From NCBI GenBank assembly GCA_021153285.1, contig JAGKTT010000010.1, forward strand, positions 9,888-73,887: DNA of 64,000 nucleotides, read 5' to 3'. This stretch comes from Bacteroidia bacterium (GTDB taxonomy: Bacteria > Bacteroidota > Bacteroidia > Bacteroidales > UBA932). The notes beneath the pieces are model-generated. The model had not been told where the DNA came from, did not search any database, and saw nothing but the letters and a program-made list of their open reading frames with translations. Below, piece after piece: positions 35,945 to 44,047 of this stretch. How positions within the stretch are numbered: the stretch's first letter is position 1; every line of letters begins with the position of its first letter. The position numbers were made by a program, and so were the translations under genes.

Positions 35945-37303
35945 TTATCCCTTCATCTTCTTCCAGTTCAACACCGGCAGAACAAAAGAAACCACCGATG
36001 CAATGATCCAGAACCACGACACCGGCCCGAAGTCATATATATCTCCGGTCACAGACTCCACCGTAAAGCCCTGTATCAGATAACCGCTGACTATATCCTG
36101 AAATCCAGCCGCCACATAACTCGAAATACCCACCACTCCAAGAGCCGCACCGGTAGCCTTCCTCGGCACAATATCCACAGCCATAAGGCCAGCAACGATA
36201 CAATACAATACGCCTGTGGACAAACTGAACAAAGATACATAAAAGATATTAAGTACAAAGCCCCCTCCGACGAACAGAAAGAGAATAAGTGATGAAGTGC
36301 TGATAATTCCGGACAAAACGGCCGGTCTCGCCCTGTCACCCTTGAACATTCTGTCTGACATCCATCCGGCAAGCACTGTTCCAAGGATTCCGAAAACAGC
36401 TGAAAATGCAATGACCTGAGAAGCCTGGGCCAGATCGAATCCTCTGGCTTTCTGCAGGAAAAGCACTCCCCACCCAGCCACGGCATATTTCGTTATATAT
36501 ATGAACGCACTCGATATCGCAATGACCCAGATACCGGGATGCTTCAGAATCATCTTCTGCAGTTCGCGGGTCGGCATCTTGTCCTCCTTTGTAAGGGTCT
36601 CTCCAGAGAGTTCCTGAACAGAAGGAAGTCCCTTGCTTTCAGGAGTATCAGATACAAAAAGCAGAATGACCGTTGCACCTGCCAGGCCTGCAGATGCCGC
36701 AGCTATGAATCCAGCCTGCCAGCCAAGCCATCCCACAACCAGCGCAAGGAGATTATATGATATGAATTCACCAATATATGGACTGGTGCTGAAAAGACTG
36801 TAATAGGACCCTCTCTTGGACTGAGGGAACCATCGCGAAAGACTGATCACTCCGGGAGCCGAACCCATAGACTGCATCCATCCGTTTATTCCCCACAATA
36901 TAGCAAAGGATATGAATATCAGCATTGTAGGAAGCATATTTCCGAAAAGACCGAAAACTCCCATCAGCAGATTGACTACAGCGGAAATGAAGAGTCCTGT
37001 AGCCATAAAACGACGGATATTGCAATAATCTGCAATAAATCCGTTCAGAAATTTACCGACTGCATATACGAAAAGCAGGGAGGAACCGATCAGTCCGAGC
37101 TGTCCTGCGGATAGAATACCTTCATCTATCAGCGGCTGCTTGACGACATTGATACTCATTCTGCAGACATAATACAGACTATATGCGACAGTTACGCCCC
37201 AGAAAGTACTGTTGCGTAACGACTTATATGTACGTGCCACATTCTCTGGAGAAACTTTTTCCTTCGACGGTTTGCTTATTCTATAGAATGAGTATAGACC
37301 CAT
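35945..37303 (-). CDS. Organophosphate:phosphate antiporter-family MFS transporter (UhpC/GlpT-like)
   Basis: A 452-residue inner-membrane protein with 12 predicted helices. Residues after the N-terminus (NSTFWGVTVAYSLYYVCRMSINVVKQPLI) and the loop GWMQSMGSAPGVISLSRWFPQSKRG match the OPA family (GlpT, UhpT, UhpC), which exchanges phosphorylated sugars or glycerol-3-phosphate for phosphate, or in UhpC senses them. The upstream TTG at 37324 is not needed; ATG at 37303 gives MGLYSFYRIS. Being upstream of malQ on the same strand suggests a sugar-phosphate role, but the substrate is not determinable. A minus-strand TAACTTTG (37333-37340) precedes it. Confidence 0.87.
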   Translation of the reverse strand: MGLYSFYRISKPSKEKVSPENVARTYKSLRNSTFWGVTVAYSLYYVCRMSINVVKQPLIDEGILSAGQLGLIGSSLLFVYAVGKFLNGFIADYCNIRRFMATGLFISAVVNLLMGVFGLFGNMLPTMLIFISFAILWGINGWMQSMGSAPGVISLSRWFPQSKRGSYYSLFSTSPYIGEFISYNLLALVVGWLGWQAGFIAAASAGLAGATVILLFVSDTPESKGLPSVQELSGETLTKEDKMPTRELQKMILKHPGIWVIAISSAFIYITKYAVAGWGVLFLQKARGFDLAQASQVIAFSAVFGILGTVLAGWMSDRMFKGDRARPAVLSGIISTSSLILFLFVGGGFVLNIFYVSLFSLSTGVLYCIVAGLMAVDIVPRKATGAALGVVGISSYVAAGFQDIVSGYLIQGFTVESVTGDIYDFGPVSWFWIIASVVSFVLPVLNWKKMKG

Positions 37304-37332
37304 ATTTATTTTTTTTACAGGCAAAACAGAGA

Positions 37333-37340
37333 CAAAGTTA
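37333..37340 (-). promoter_or_regulatory. Promoter -7 element for the OPA-type transporter gene
   Basis: TAACTTTG on the minus strand fits TAnnTTTG, 30 bp before the ATG at 37303. A TTAG lies 20 bp further upstream, a weak -33 match. Confidence 0.5.
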
Positions 37341-37401
37341 AAAAAGAATGATAAAAATCACTAAATTCGCTCGATAATTTGGAAAACATACAGTTCTAAA
37401 T

Positions 37402-38493
37402 ATGAAAAGACTTTTTATCCTCCTCGTTCTTGCGGGCGTTTCATTCATCCTGTCCGCGCAGACACCAAAGAATGTAACTTACACATTCACAGAGGCTTCC
37501 GAGCTGAATCTCATCGGAAAGATCATCAAGGACACACCTAATCCATACCACAGGGTAGACACTGTAAGATACAAAGGCTTCACCAAGAGCGAGAACAATC
37601 AGGTCCGTTGCTCAGCCGGCCTTGCAGTACTTTTCAAGACCAATTCCAGCGTCATCACAGTTCTGGCCGACTACGGCTATATGAACAGGGGTGCCAATAC
37701 AATGGGAGTATCCCTCCGAGGTTACGACCTCTACATCAAGAAGGACGGAGAATGGCTCTACGCCGCATCCAAGGCCAATGCTGACGGAAAGGAAGAGCAG
37801 AATCTTGTCCTGATCAAGGATATGGACGACTCGATGAAGGAATGTATGCTGTACCTTCCTATCTACAGTGAAGCTTATTCCGTAAAGATCGGAGTACAGG
37901 AAGGAGCAGTAATCGAATCGATCGAGTCGCCGTTCCGTCACCGTATCGGAATATTCGGTTCCAGCTACACGCAGGGTATCAGCACAAGCCGTCCTGGAAT
38001 GAGTTATCCTATGCAGCTTATGCGTATGACAGGCCTCCAGTTCCTCAGTCTGGGATGCAGTGGAAACTGCAAGATGCAGCCATACTTCGCAGATGTCCTC
38101 TGCGATGCAGAAGTGGATGCCTTCGTATTTGACTGTTTCTCGAACCCGGACGCCAAGATGATCGAGGAAAGACTATTCCCGTTCATTGAAAAGATTCAGG
38201 CAGCGCACCCTGGAAAGCCTCTCATTTTCCAGCAGACCATCTATCGTGAAGGCCGTAACTTCTCTCTGAGCGTAGAGACTAAAGAAAGTGCAAAACAGGC
38301 TATGGCAGAGAAACTTATGAAGGAGGCTATGAAGAAGTACGATGATGTATACTTTATTCAGACCAATGCCACCGACCAGATGCATTCGACTTCAGTCGAT
38401 GGAATTCATCCGTCAGACTACGGCTATACTCTCTGGGCTCAGTCCATAAGCAAGCCGATTCTGAAAATCCTGAAGAAATACGGTATCAGATAA
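37402..38493 (+). CDS. Exported SGNH/GDSL hydrolase family protein
   Basis: A 363-residue protein with a signal peptide (residues 1-19, ending ILSAQ). The first half (about 25-175) is a beta-rich domain; the second half is an SGNH hydrolase. Block I is a variant, GIFGSSYTQG, with likely nucleophile Ser188; block II Gly in SLGCSGN; block III Asn248 in CFSNPD; and block V DGIHPSDYG with Asp333 and His336. The catalytic Ser-Asp-His set therefore appears intact. Homologues deacetylate or de-esterify glycans, but the substrate here is unknown. It is monocistronic, with a terminator directly downstream. Confidence 0.85.
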   Translation: MKRLFILLVLAGVSFILSAQTPKNVTYTFTEASELNLIGKIIKDTPNPYHRVDTVRYKGFTKSENNQVRCSAGLAVLFKTNSSVITVLADYGYMNRGANTMGVSLRGYDLYIKKDGEWLYAASKANADGKEEQNLVLIKDMDDSMKECMLYLPIYSEAYSVKIGVQEGAVIESIESPFRHRIGIFGSSYTQGISTSRPGMSYPMQLMRMTGLQFLSLGCSGNCKMQPYFADVLCDAEVDAFVFDCFSNPDAKMIEERLFPFIEKIQAAHPGKPLIFQQTIYREGRNFSLSVETKESAKQAMAEKLMKEAMKKYDDVYFIQTNATDQMHSTSVDGIHPSDYGYTLWAQSISKPILKILKKYGIR

Positions 38494-38519
38494 CGCCGTG
38501 TATATCAATAAATTGCAAG

Positions 38520-38551
38520 AAATGCCTGCTGTATCGCGACAGCAGGCATTT
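38520..38551. terminator. Terminator after the SGNH hydrolase gene
   Basis: Perfect 13-bp inverted repeat AAATGCCTGCTGT (38520-38532) and ACAGCAGGCATTT (38539-38551) with a 6-nt loop, followed by T residues on the plus strand. The same stem sequence (AATGCCTGCTG) is used at 52617-52656. Confidence 0.85.
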
Positions 38552-38588
38552 TGCATATATATCTATCAGTCAGCGACTTACACGCCAC

Positions 38589-39995
38589 CTATAGATGTAC
38601 TATCTTGCGATATCGGGCAGAGAGATAGAGAGTGCGGGCCAGAAGGTGGGCGAAATATGCTCCCATCAGGATGTGCATAGCTATATAGCCATAGCGGGCT
38701 GAAGTTTCCGAGCCGAAGTGTCCCAGGAGAGCAATTCCCACGAACCATACGCCGGCGAATCCCACGACTGCCCAAAGCATCGAATTACGGATGGCTTTGG
38801 ATGCTGTGGCACCGATATATATTCCATCCCAGGTAAATGCCGCACAGCCGATTACAGGCATCAGCAACAGCCAGGGAAGATACTCCCGGGAAGCTTCCAC
38901 CACAGCCACGTCCGAAGTCATCATCCTCAACAGCGGCACCCCGGCAAAGTGATATATTCCTATGAATATCAGCGCAATACCCATACTCCAGACAAAGGTC
39001 CACCTGACTGTCTGACGGAGCATCGTCTCATCCTTTGCACCGATATATTTTCCGGTCATTGCCTCTCCCGCGTAAGCAAAACCATCAGTAAAATATGAAA
39101 ATATCATCAGAAGCTTCATCATAATGGAGCTGACTGCAAGAAGCAGGTCACCATACCGTGCAGAAATCACTGTGAAGCCTATGTAAATAGCTATGAAGCA
39201 AAGAGACCGCACGAAAAGATCTGCATTCATCACAAAGAAACGGCGGGTCTCCCCTCCCTTGAAAACTTCCCTTATGTCCGCCATCGGCAAAACAGAAACG
39301 GTATTCTTCCAATATCTGCCGATCAGCAGAGCCAATGCCACGAGCAGTCCGGAATATTGCGCCACCACAGTTCCGGCTGCAATACCGGCGAATCCCATTC
39401 CCTCATAAGCCCCGACACCAAGAGCCAGAACAAAGCTCATCAGGACATTCATTCCATTGACAGTCAGATCCACAGCCATCGGGCTCACACTGTCCTGCAT
39501 TCCGATGAACCAGCCCTTGAACGCCATCAGTCCCAATGTAGCCGGAGCCGCCCAGATACGTATAAAGAAATATCGGGAAGCCAGCTCTCTCACCTGAGGG
39601 GTACAATCCACGACAAGAAAGGCCGCTCTCACGAAGAGCCATTGTATGGCAATCAACACCAATGCGCAGGCAAGCGCAATTCCGACCGCACGGGCCAATA
39701 TCCTGGCACATTCCCTCCGATCTCCCCTTCCGAAGGCCTGAGCGGCCAATCCTCCTGTGCCGACACGCAGAAATCCGAAATTCCAATATAGAAGATCGAA
39801 GAGCATCGAACCTATGGCGATGCCTCCGATCATTGTAGCAGCATTGGCATCAAGATGGCCAGCCACGGCAATATCCACCATACCGACAATCGGGACGGTG
39901 ATATTGGCCAGAATGCTCGGGATGGCCAGTTTAAGGATGTCTTTGTTTATGGAGATTCTCACGTCGCTATGCTCCTCAGAATGACAATTTTGCAT
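38589..39995 (-). CDS. MATE family efflux transporter (DinF-like)
   Basis: A drug/metabolite:cation antiporter with about 12 helices in the inner membrane. The conserved start is ILKLAIPSILANITVPIVGMVDIAVAGHL, with matching second half (VVEASREYLPWLLLMPVIGCAAFTWDGIYIG). The frame is open to 40097, but everything before ISINKDILKL is translated repeat DNA. I choose the ATG at 39995 (MQNCHSEEHSDVRISINK), which gives 468 residues; even this start lies at a GTCATTCTGAG repeat, so the natural start is uncertain. The substrate is unknown. The gene follows rsgA on the same strand. Confidence 0.85.
   Translation of the reverse strand: MQNCHSEEHSDVRISINKDILKLAIPSILANITVPIVGMVDIAVAGHLDANAATMIGGIAIGSMLFDLLYWNFGFLRVGTGGLAAQAFGRGDRRECARILARAVGIALACALVLIAIQWLFVRAAFLVVDCTPQVRELASRYFFIRIWAAPATLGLMAFKGWFIGMQDSVSPMAVDLTVNGMNVLMSFVLALGVGAYEGMGFAGIAAGTVVAQYSGLLVALALLIGRYWKNTVSVLPMADIREVFKGGETRRFFVMNADLFVRSLCFIAIYIGFTVISARYGDLLLAVSSIMMKLLMIFSYFTDGFAYAGEAMTGKYIGAKDETMLRQTVRWTFVWSMGIALIFIGIYHFAGVPLLRMMTSDVAVVEASREYLPWLLLMPVIGCAAFTWDGIYIGATASKAIRNSMLWAVVGFAGVWFVGIALLGHFGSETSARYGYIAMHILMGAYFAHLLARTLYLSARYRKIVHL
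39952..39986 (-). repeat. GTCATTCTGAG-type repeat copy A
   Basis: Minus-strand copy beginning TGTCATTCTGAGGAGC and ending GAGAATCTC, read in frame as CHSEEHSDVRIS at the start of the MATE gene. Confidence 0.8.
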
Positions 39996-40013
39996 CGTTC
40001 TCAGAATGACAGG
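39996..40013 (-). repeat. GTCATTCTGAG-type repeat, fragment B
   Basis: Partial minus-strand copy (CCTGTCATTCTGAGAACG) directly adjacent to copy A, upstream of the MATE start. Confidence 0.65.
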
Positions 40014-40014
40014 C

Positions 40015-40043
40015 TTTGTCATTTCGAGCCTGTCGAGAAATCT
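40015..40043 (+). repeat. GTCATTCTGAG-type repeat copy C
   Basis: Plus-strand copy, TTTGTCATTTCGAGCCTG to GTCGAGAAATCT, in opposite orientation to copies A and B. It abuts the rsgA stop codon. Confidence 0.75.
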
Positions 40044-41079
40044 ATCTATATTTATTTTCTTCATCCAGCATACCAAGATACGAAGAATAGCGGTCATAAC
40101 TTATCTCTCCAGCCTCGACAGCCTCCTTCACGGCACATCCCGGCTCGTGGGTATGGGTGCAAGGGGTGAAACGACAATTTTCCGAAGCCTTCAGCATTTC
40201 AGGAAAATACAGGGCTATCTCTTCCTTCTTCAGATCTACCAGACCGAATCCGCGGAGGCCCGGGGTGTCGACGATGAAGCCGAGAGATTCTTCACTGCGT
40301 TCAGAATGACAAGTGGTGAGAGCATACATCTCATAGAAAGTAGTGGTATGCTTACCTTGGAGATGTACATCGGAAATCTCTCCCACACGAGGGTCGAGAG
40401 AAGGATCCAAAGCCTTGATCAGTGAAGACTTACCCACTCCGGAAACCCCTGAAAAAAGTGACACATTACCCTTGCAGGCCTCTCTGAGGGCATCTACTCC
40501 TTCTCCTGTGAGCGCAGAAACTTCCATTACCGGATATCCGGCTCCCTCATAAATTTCGTGGAAGGCATCAAGCATTTCCTTATGTGAATCCCGATATAGA
40601 TCCACCTTGTTCAGGACTATTGTCACCGGAATATTATAGACCTCGCAGGTCACGAGGATACGGTCAAGAAACGGAAGCTTGATCTCGGGATAATCGATGG
40701 TCGCGATGATGAACGCGCGGTCGAGATTGGCCGCAATGATATGGGACTGACGGGATAGATTGGTCGATTTGCGGATGATATAATTCTTCCTTGGGGAAAC
40801 TGCGGTGATGGCAGCAGGATTCTCCAACGTCAGGAATTCAAGGCCTATGCAGGCACCATCTTCCGAACGGACCTGTCCGTCCTCACGCACAGCCTCCTGA
40901 GGCACTTCTGCCTGGAAAGACACAATATCGCCCACTGCCACCGGATTGGTAGCCGTGCTGCCCTTCAGCCTGATCTTGCCCCTGAGCACCGCAGGGAAAA
41001 GATTCCAATCAGGAAGCTGTGCCAGCAGATAATGGCTTCCCGTATGCTTTACAACCGTTGCTTGTCCTTTAATCGTCAT
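40042..41079 (-). CDS. rsgA: Ribosome small-subunit GTPase RsgA, with an in-frame repeat insertion
   Basis: RsgA is a circularly permuted GTPase that proofreads late 30S assembly. Parts in order: OB fold (1-100), G4 NKVD (157-160), G1 GVSGVGKS (211-218), G2 HTTT (244-247), G3 DTPG (271-274), and a zinc knuckle (Cys302, Cys307, His, Cys315). Between G2 and G3, residues about 254-266 read TTCHSERSEESLG where homologues have only a few residues: this is translated repeat DNA (40283-40311). The total of 345 residues is longer than the usual 300-310. The frame is open upstream to 41394, but the ATG at 41079 gives the standard MTIKGQATVVK start. The gene still looks functional, since all GTPase motifs survive. 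Confidence 0.93.
   Translation of the reverse strand: MTIKGQATVVKHTGSHYLLAQLPDWNLFPAVLRGKIRLKGSTATNPVAVGDIVSFQAEVPQEAVREDGQVRSEDGACIGLEFLTLENPAAITAVSPRKNYIIRKSTNLSRQSHIIAANLDRAFIIATIDYPEIKLPFLDRILVTCEVYNIPVTIVLNKVDLYRDSHKEMLDAFHEIYEGAGYPVMEVSALTGEGVDALREACKGNVSLFSGVSGVGKSSLIKALDPSLDPRVGEISDVHLQGKHTTTFYEMYALTTCHSERSEESLGFIVDTPGLRGFGLVDLKKEEIALYFPEMLKASENCRFTPCTHTHEPGCAVKEAVEAGEISYDRYSSYLGMLDEENKYR
40283..40311 (-). repeat. GTCATTCTGAG-type repeat copy D, inside rsgA
   Basis: On the minus strand TGTCATTCTGAACGCAG to GAAGAATCTCT, translated as CHSERSEES. It lies inside the rsgA reading frame between the G2 and G3 motifs. Confidence 0.88.
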
Positions 41080-41100
41080 CGTTATAAACTGTTTGAGGTG

Positions 41101-41108
41101 CAAAGATA
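41101..41108 (-). promoter_or_regulatory. Promoter -7 element for rsgA
   Basis: TATCTTTG on the minus strand fits TAnnTTTG, 21 bp before the ATG at 41079, supporting that start over the longer frame. Confidence 0.5.
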
Positions 41109-41129
41109 AAGAATTTCCGTTTTTATCAT

Positions 41130-41137
41130 TACCTTTG
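41130..41137 (+). promoter_or_regulatory. Promoter -7 element for the polyprenyl synthase gene
   Basis: TACCTTTG fits TAnnTTTG, 20 bp before the start codon at 41158. The divergent rsgA promoter lies 22 bp away. No -33 TTTG was found. Confidence 0.45.
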
Positions 41138-41157
41138 TAGGATATAGACTTAATAAT

Positions 41158-42141
41158 ATGATACAGGAGAACCATATCGATACCGCTCTTAAGGAGCTTT
41201 TCGAAAATCTGAAGTTTACAGAAGAGCCGACAGGTCTGTATGACCCATTGAGATATATGATGGAGATCGGTGGAAAGCGTATCCGCCCGAGGCTCTGCCT
41301 GACAGCATACTCTCTTTTCAAGGACAGTTTTGATCAGAACATCCTGGGACCGGCAGCCGCACTCGAGGTATTTCACAGTTTCACCCTGATACACGATGAC
41401 ATAATGGACAAGGCTGACGTGAGACGCGGAGTGCCTACAGTCTACCGTAAATGGGACGAGAATACAGCGATACTTTCAGGAGACGTAATGTCCATCGAGA
41501 GTTACAAACTCATTGCAAAAGCACCTGCAGAAGTGCTTCCGGAGGCATTGGACCTTTTCTCGAAGACCGCTGCCGAGGTGTGCGAAGGTCAGCAGTACGA
41601 TATGGATTTCGAAGATATGGACTGCGTTCCGATGTCAGACTATATGAAGATGATTGGTCTTAAGACAGCTGTTCTGATCGCCTGCTCGGCTAAAATGGGA
41701 GCTGTCATTGCCGGCGCCTCACCGCAGGACGCTGATCGTCTGTACAATTACGGATACAATCTCGGTCTGGCGTTCCAGATAGCAGACGACTGGCTGGACA
41801 CATACGGAGATCCTGCCATATTCGGTAAAGCGATCGGAGGTGATATCGTCAATAACAAGAAGAGCTGGCTGATGACCCGTGCCTTTGAGAAGGCCGGCGA
41901 CCAGCGCGAAGCCCTTCTTGAAGCAATGGCAATGCCAGTGGAAACCGCTGAGCAAAGATCAGCGAAGATAGATGCAGTAAGAAGAATCTATGACAGACTC
42001 GACGTCGGAGATGAAGCCCAGCAGGGAATCGTACATCTGCACACTCAGGCTATGGAATATGTAGCTCAGCTGGAGCTTCCTTCTGAAAAGGCAGCCCTTC
42101 TGGAAGACTATGCAAAGAAACTTATAGGTAGAACAAAATAA
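41158..42141 (+). CDS. Polyprenyl (trans-prenyl) diphosphate synthase
   Basis: A 327-residue isoprenyl transferase that condenses IPP onto allylic diphosphates. The first aspartate-rich motif is DDIMD (80-84) in FTLIHDDIMDKADVRRG; the second is DDWLD in GLAFQIADDWLDTYGD. GGKRIRPRL, the IPP-binding segment, is also present. The residues preceding the first motif (VFHSFTLIHDD) suggest a short- to medium-chain product such as FPP or GGPP, but chain length cannot be settled by eye. It uses the IPP/DMAPP made by IspH elsewhere in the window. A repeat copy (E) lies immediately after its stop codon. Confidence 0.93.
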   Translation: MIQENHIDTALKELFENLKFTEEPTGLYDPLRYMMEIGGKRIRPRLCLTAYSLFKDSFDQNILGPAAALEVFHSFTLIHDDIMDKADVRRGVPTVYRKWDENTAILSGDVMSIESYKLIAKAPAEVLPEALDLFSKTAAEVCEGQQYDMDFEDMDCVPMSDYMKMIGLKTAVLIACSAKMGAVIAGASPQDADRLYNYGYNLGLAFQIADDWLDTYGDPAIFGKAIGGDIVNNKKSWLMTRAFEKAGDQREALLEAMAMPVETAEQRSAKIDAVRRIYDRLDVGDEAQQGIVHLHTQAMEYVAQLELPSEKAALLEDYAKKLIGRTK

Positions 42142-42146
42142 CACAT

Positions 42147-42175
42147 TTGTCATTCCGAGCGAAGTCGAGGAATCT
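42147..42175 (+). repeat. GTCATTCTGAG-type repeat copy E
   Basis: Plus-strand copy TTGTCATTCCGAGCGAAG to GAGGAATCT, between the polyprenyl synthase stop and the U32 gene. Confidence 0.82.
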
Positions 42176-42187
42176 AAATACTGTAAG

Positions 42188-43400
42188 ATGGAAAAGAAAA
42201 AATTAGAAATAGATGACAGATCTTGCGGAGATCGTACGTATCTGCTCACAATATAATGTAAAGACTTATCTGACCCTCAACATCGCTCTTTTCGGAGAGG
42301 ATCTTGAGGATATGAGACGCACTCTTGATGCAGCCAAGGCAGCAGGCATCACAGCTGTGATCGCTTCGGATATGGCCGCCATCATATATGCTCGCCAGAT
42401 CGGAGTGGAAGTACATATTTCCACCCAGCTCAGCATCTCGAATATAGAGGCTCTTCGCTTCTACGCCCAATTCGCCGATGTGATCGTACTTGCACGAGAG
42501 CTCAACCTGGGGCAGGTCAAGGAAATCAAGAGAATCATCGATGAAGAACAGATATGCGGTCCTTCAGGCCGTATCGTCGAGATCGAGATGTTCGCCCACG
42601 GAGCACTCTGTATGGCCATTTCGGGCAAATGCTATCTAAGCCTTCACGAGTACGGGGCTTCGGCCAACAGAGGTTCGTGCTTCCAGCTCTGCCGCCGCGC
42701 ATACAAGGTAGAAGACAGGGAGACAGGAATGCAGCTGGAGATCGACAATAAATACATAATGTCACCTAAAGACCTGTGTACCATCGAATTTATGGATAAG
42801 ATCATAGATGCCGGAGTCACAGTGTTCAAGATAGAAGGACGTGCACGTTCAGCCGAATATGTCAAGAGAGTGGCTTCGTGCTACCGCCGTGCAGCAGATG
42901 CAGTGTGCGACGGCACATATACACCGGAACTCGGAGCATCTTTCAAAGGCGAACTCGAAGAAGTGTTCAACAGAGGTTTCTGGGACGGATACTACCAGGG
43001 AGCTAAGATGGGAGAATGGTGTGATGTCTATGGAAGCACCGCTACCCGCAAGAAGGCATACTGCGGAAAGATCACCAATTGGTTCGGAAAGCTCGGAGTG
43101 GCTGAGATTCTTGTGGAATCATACTCTCTCAAAGTGGGAGACAAGATACTCATCATCGGACCGACATCAGGATGCGTGGAATACATAGTTCCGGAGATCC
43201 GTGTGGATCTGAAACCTGTACAGGAAGCCGGCAAGGGTGTATACTGTTCTATTCCGATTGACTGGAGCAAGGTAGTACCGGGAGCACGCGAGGAGGCCCT
43301 CAGCCTCTGCGGAGACGGTTGCAACGAGACAGCCTGCCGCGCCATCGAGGAAACCCGTCTGCGCCGCAGTGATAAGGTCTATATCTGGCCGGAAGTCTAG
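42188..43400 (+). pseudogene. U32 peptidase-family protein, 5' truncated and frameshifted
   Basis: Members of the U32 family (YegQ, YhbU, RlhA) are TIM-barrel proteins; several act in RNA hydroxylation rather than proteolysis. From 42213 the frame gives 395 residues with ANRGSCFQLCRRAYK and other conserved cysteines (MAISGKCYLS, DGCNETACRAIEE). It begins at MTDLAEIVRICSQYNVKTYLTLN, whereas homologues have about 50-55 residues before this point, including the PAG...AAI.AGADAVYFG segment. A natural-looking start, ATG at 42188 encoding MEKKKLEI, is in a different frame and is followed by a stop in the U32 frame at 42210. The simplest reading is loss of about 120 bp at 42211. If the ATG at 42213 is used, the protein lacks the first barrel strands. 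Confidence 0.8.
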
Positions 43401-44044
43401 GCGAAGAGTTCGCGGAGGACTTTGAGGGAATTGACATTCACAGCGGATTCGCTGTGGAATTCTATGTAGCGGAGGATTTCCTCCGCTATTTCGTTTCGGA
43501 CTGTTCCATTAAGGGGGATGAGCATAGATTCGGCGAAAGAAAGGGTCATAAACCGCTCTGTCACAGGATAATGCTCACCGACAAAAGGCGCCAGGTCCTT
43601 GGCCTCGGGACTGAAGCCGAGGGCTACCGTAAGTTCGAGAAGAAAACGGATATGGAAATTGCTGAAGTCTGTCTGAATACTATCCAGCAGGAGGATATTC
43701 TTTTCGCACCACTCGAAAAGGCCCTGTTCTGCCGCTCCGTCCTTCACCACACGGTAGAGGACCTCGCTCAGGAACATTGTCATCGAGTTTTTGAAGATAT
43801 TGTTGCGTATTCCCAGAAGAGAGTGTCTGGAGACAATATTACGAGCAGTGAACAAGTCTGCCTTATTGCTTTCCTGAATATCCGCTTCGAGGATATTGAG
43901 AGGGAGGAAGAGAGACATTGACGCCTTCTTGCCTACGCCTCTCACTAAAAAACTTCGCCGTCCATATTCCCTGCTGAGGGTATGGACGACGAGAGAATTC
44001 TCACCGAACTTCGTGGTGTGCAGAACTATGAGTCCGGTATTCAT
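43397..44044 (-). CDS. recO: DNA repair protein RecO
   Basis: RecO helps load RecA at gaps and anneals SSB-coated single strands. The 215 residues show an N-terminal OB fold (GLIVLHTTKFGENSLVVHTLSREYGRRSFLVRG) and a helical C-terminal region (FSNFHIRFLLELTVALGFSPEA). No zinc-finger cysteines are seen, as in other Bacteroidota RecO. It is about 20-25 residues shorter than many homologues (about 235-245), mostly in the C-terminal half; this may be natural. The stop shares CTAG (43397-43400) with the convergent U32 gene. The gene starts 3 bp after rdgB and is co-transcribed. Confidence 0.88.
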   Translation of the reverse strand: MNTGLIVLHTTKFGENSLVVHTLSREYGRRSFLVRGVGKKASMSLFLPLNILEADIQESNKADLFTARNIVSRHSLLGIRNNIFKNSMTMFLSEVLYRVVKDGAAEQGLFEWCEKNILLLDSIQTDFSNFHIRFLLELTVALGFSPEAKDLAPFVGEHYPVTERFMTLSFAESMLIPLNGTVRNEIAEEILRYIEFHSESAVNVNSLKVLRELFA

Positions 44045-44047
44045 TAT

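Noticed and set aside
41080..41394. Long N-terminal extension of RsgA
   Set aside because: The extra frame has no homology to the OB fold, overlaps the divergent polyprenyl synthase gene, and a -7 element sits at 41101-41108.
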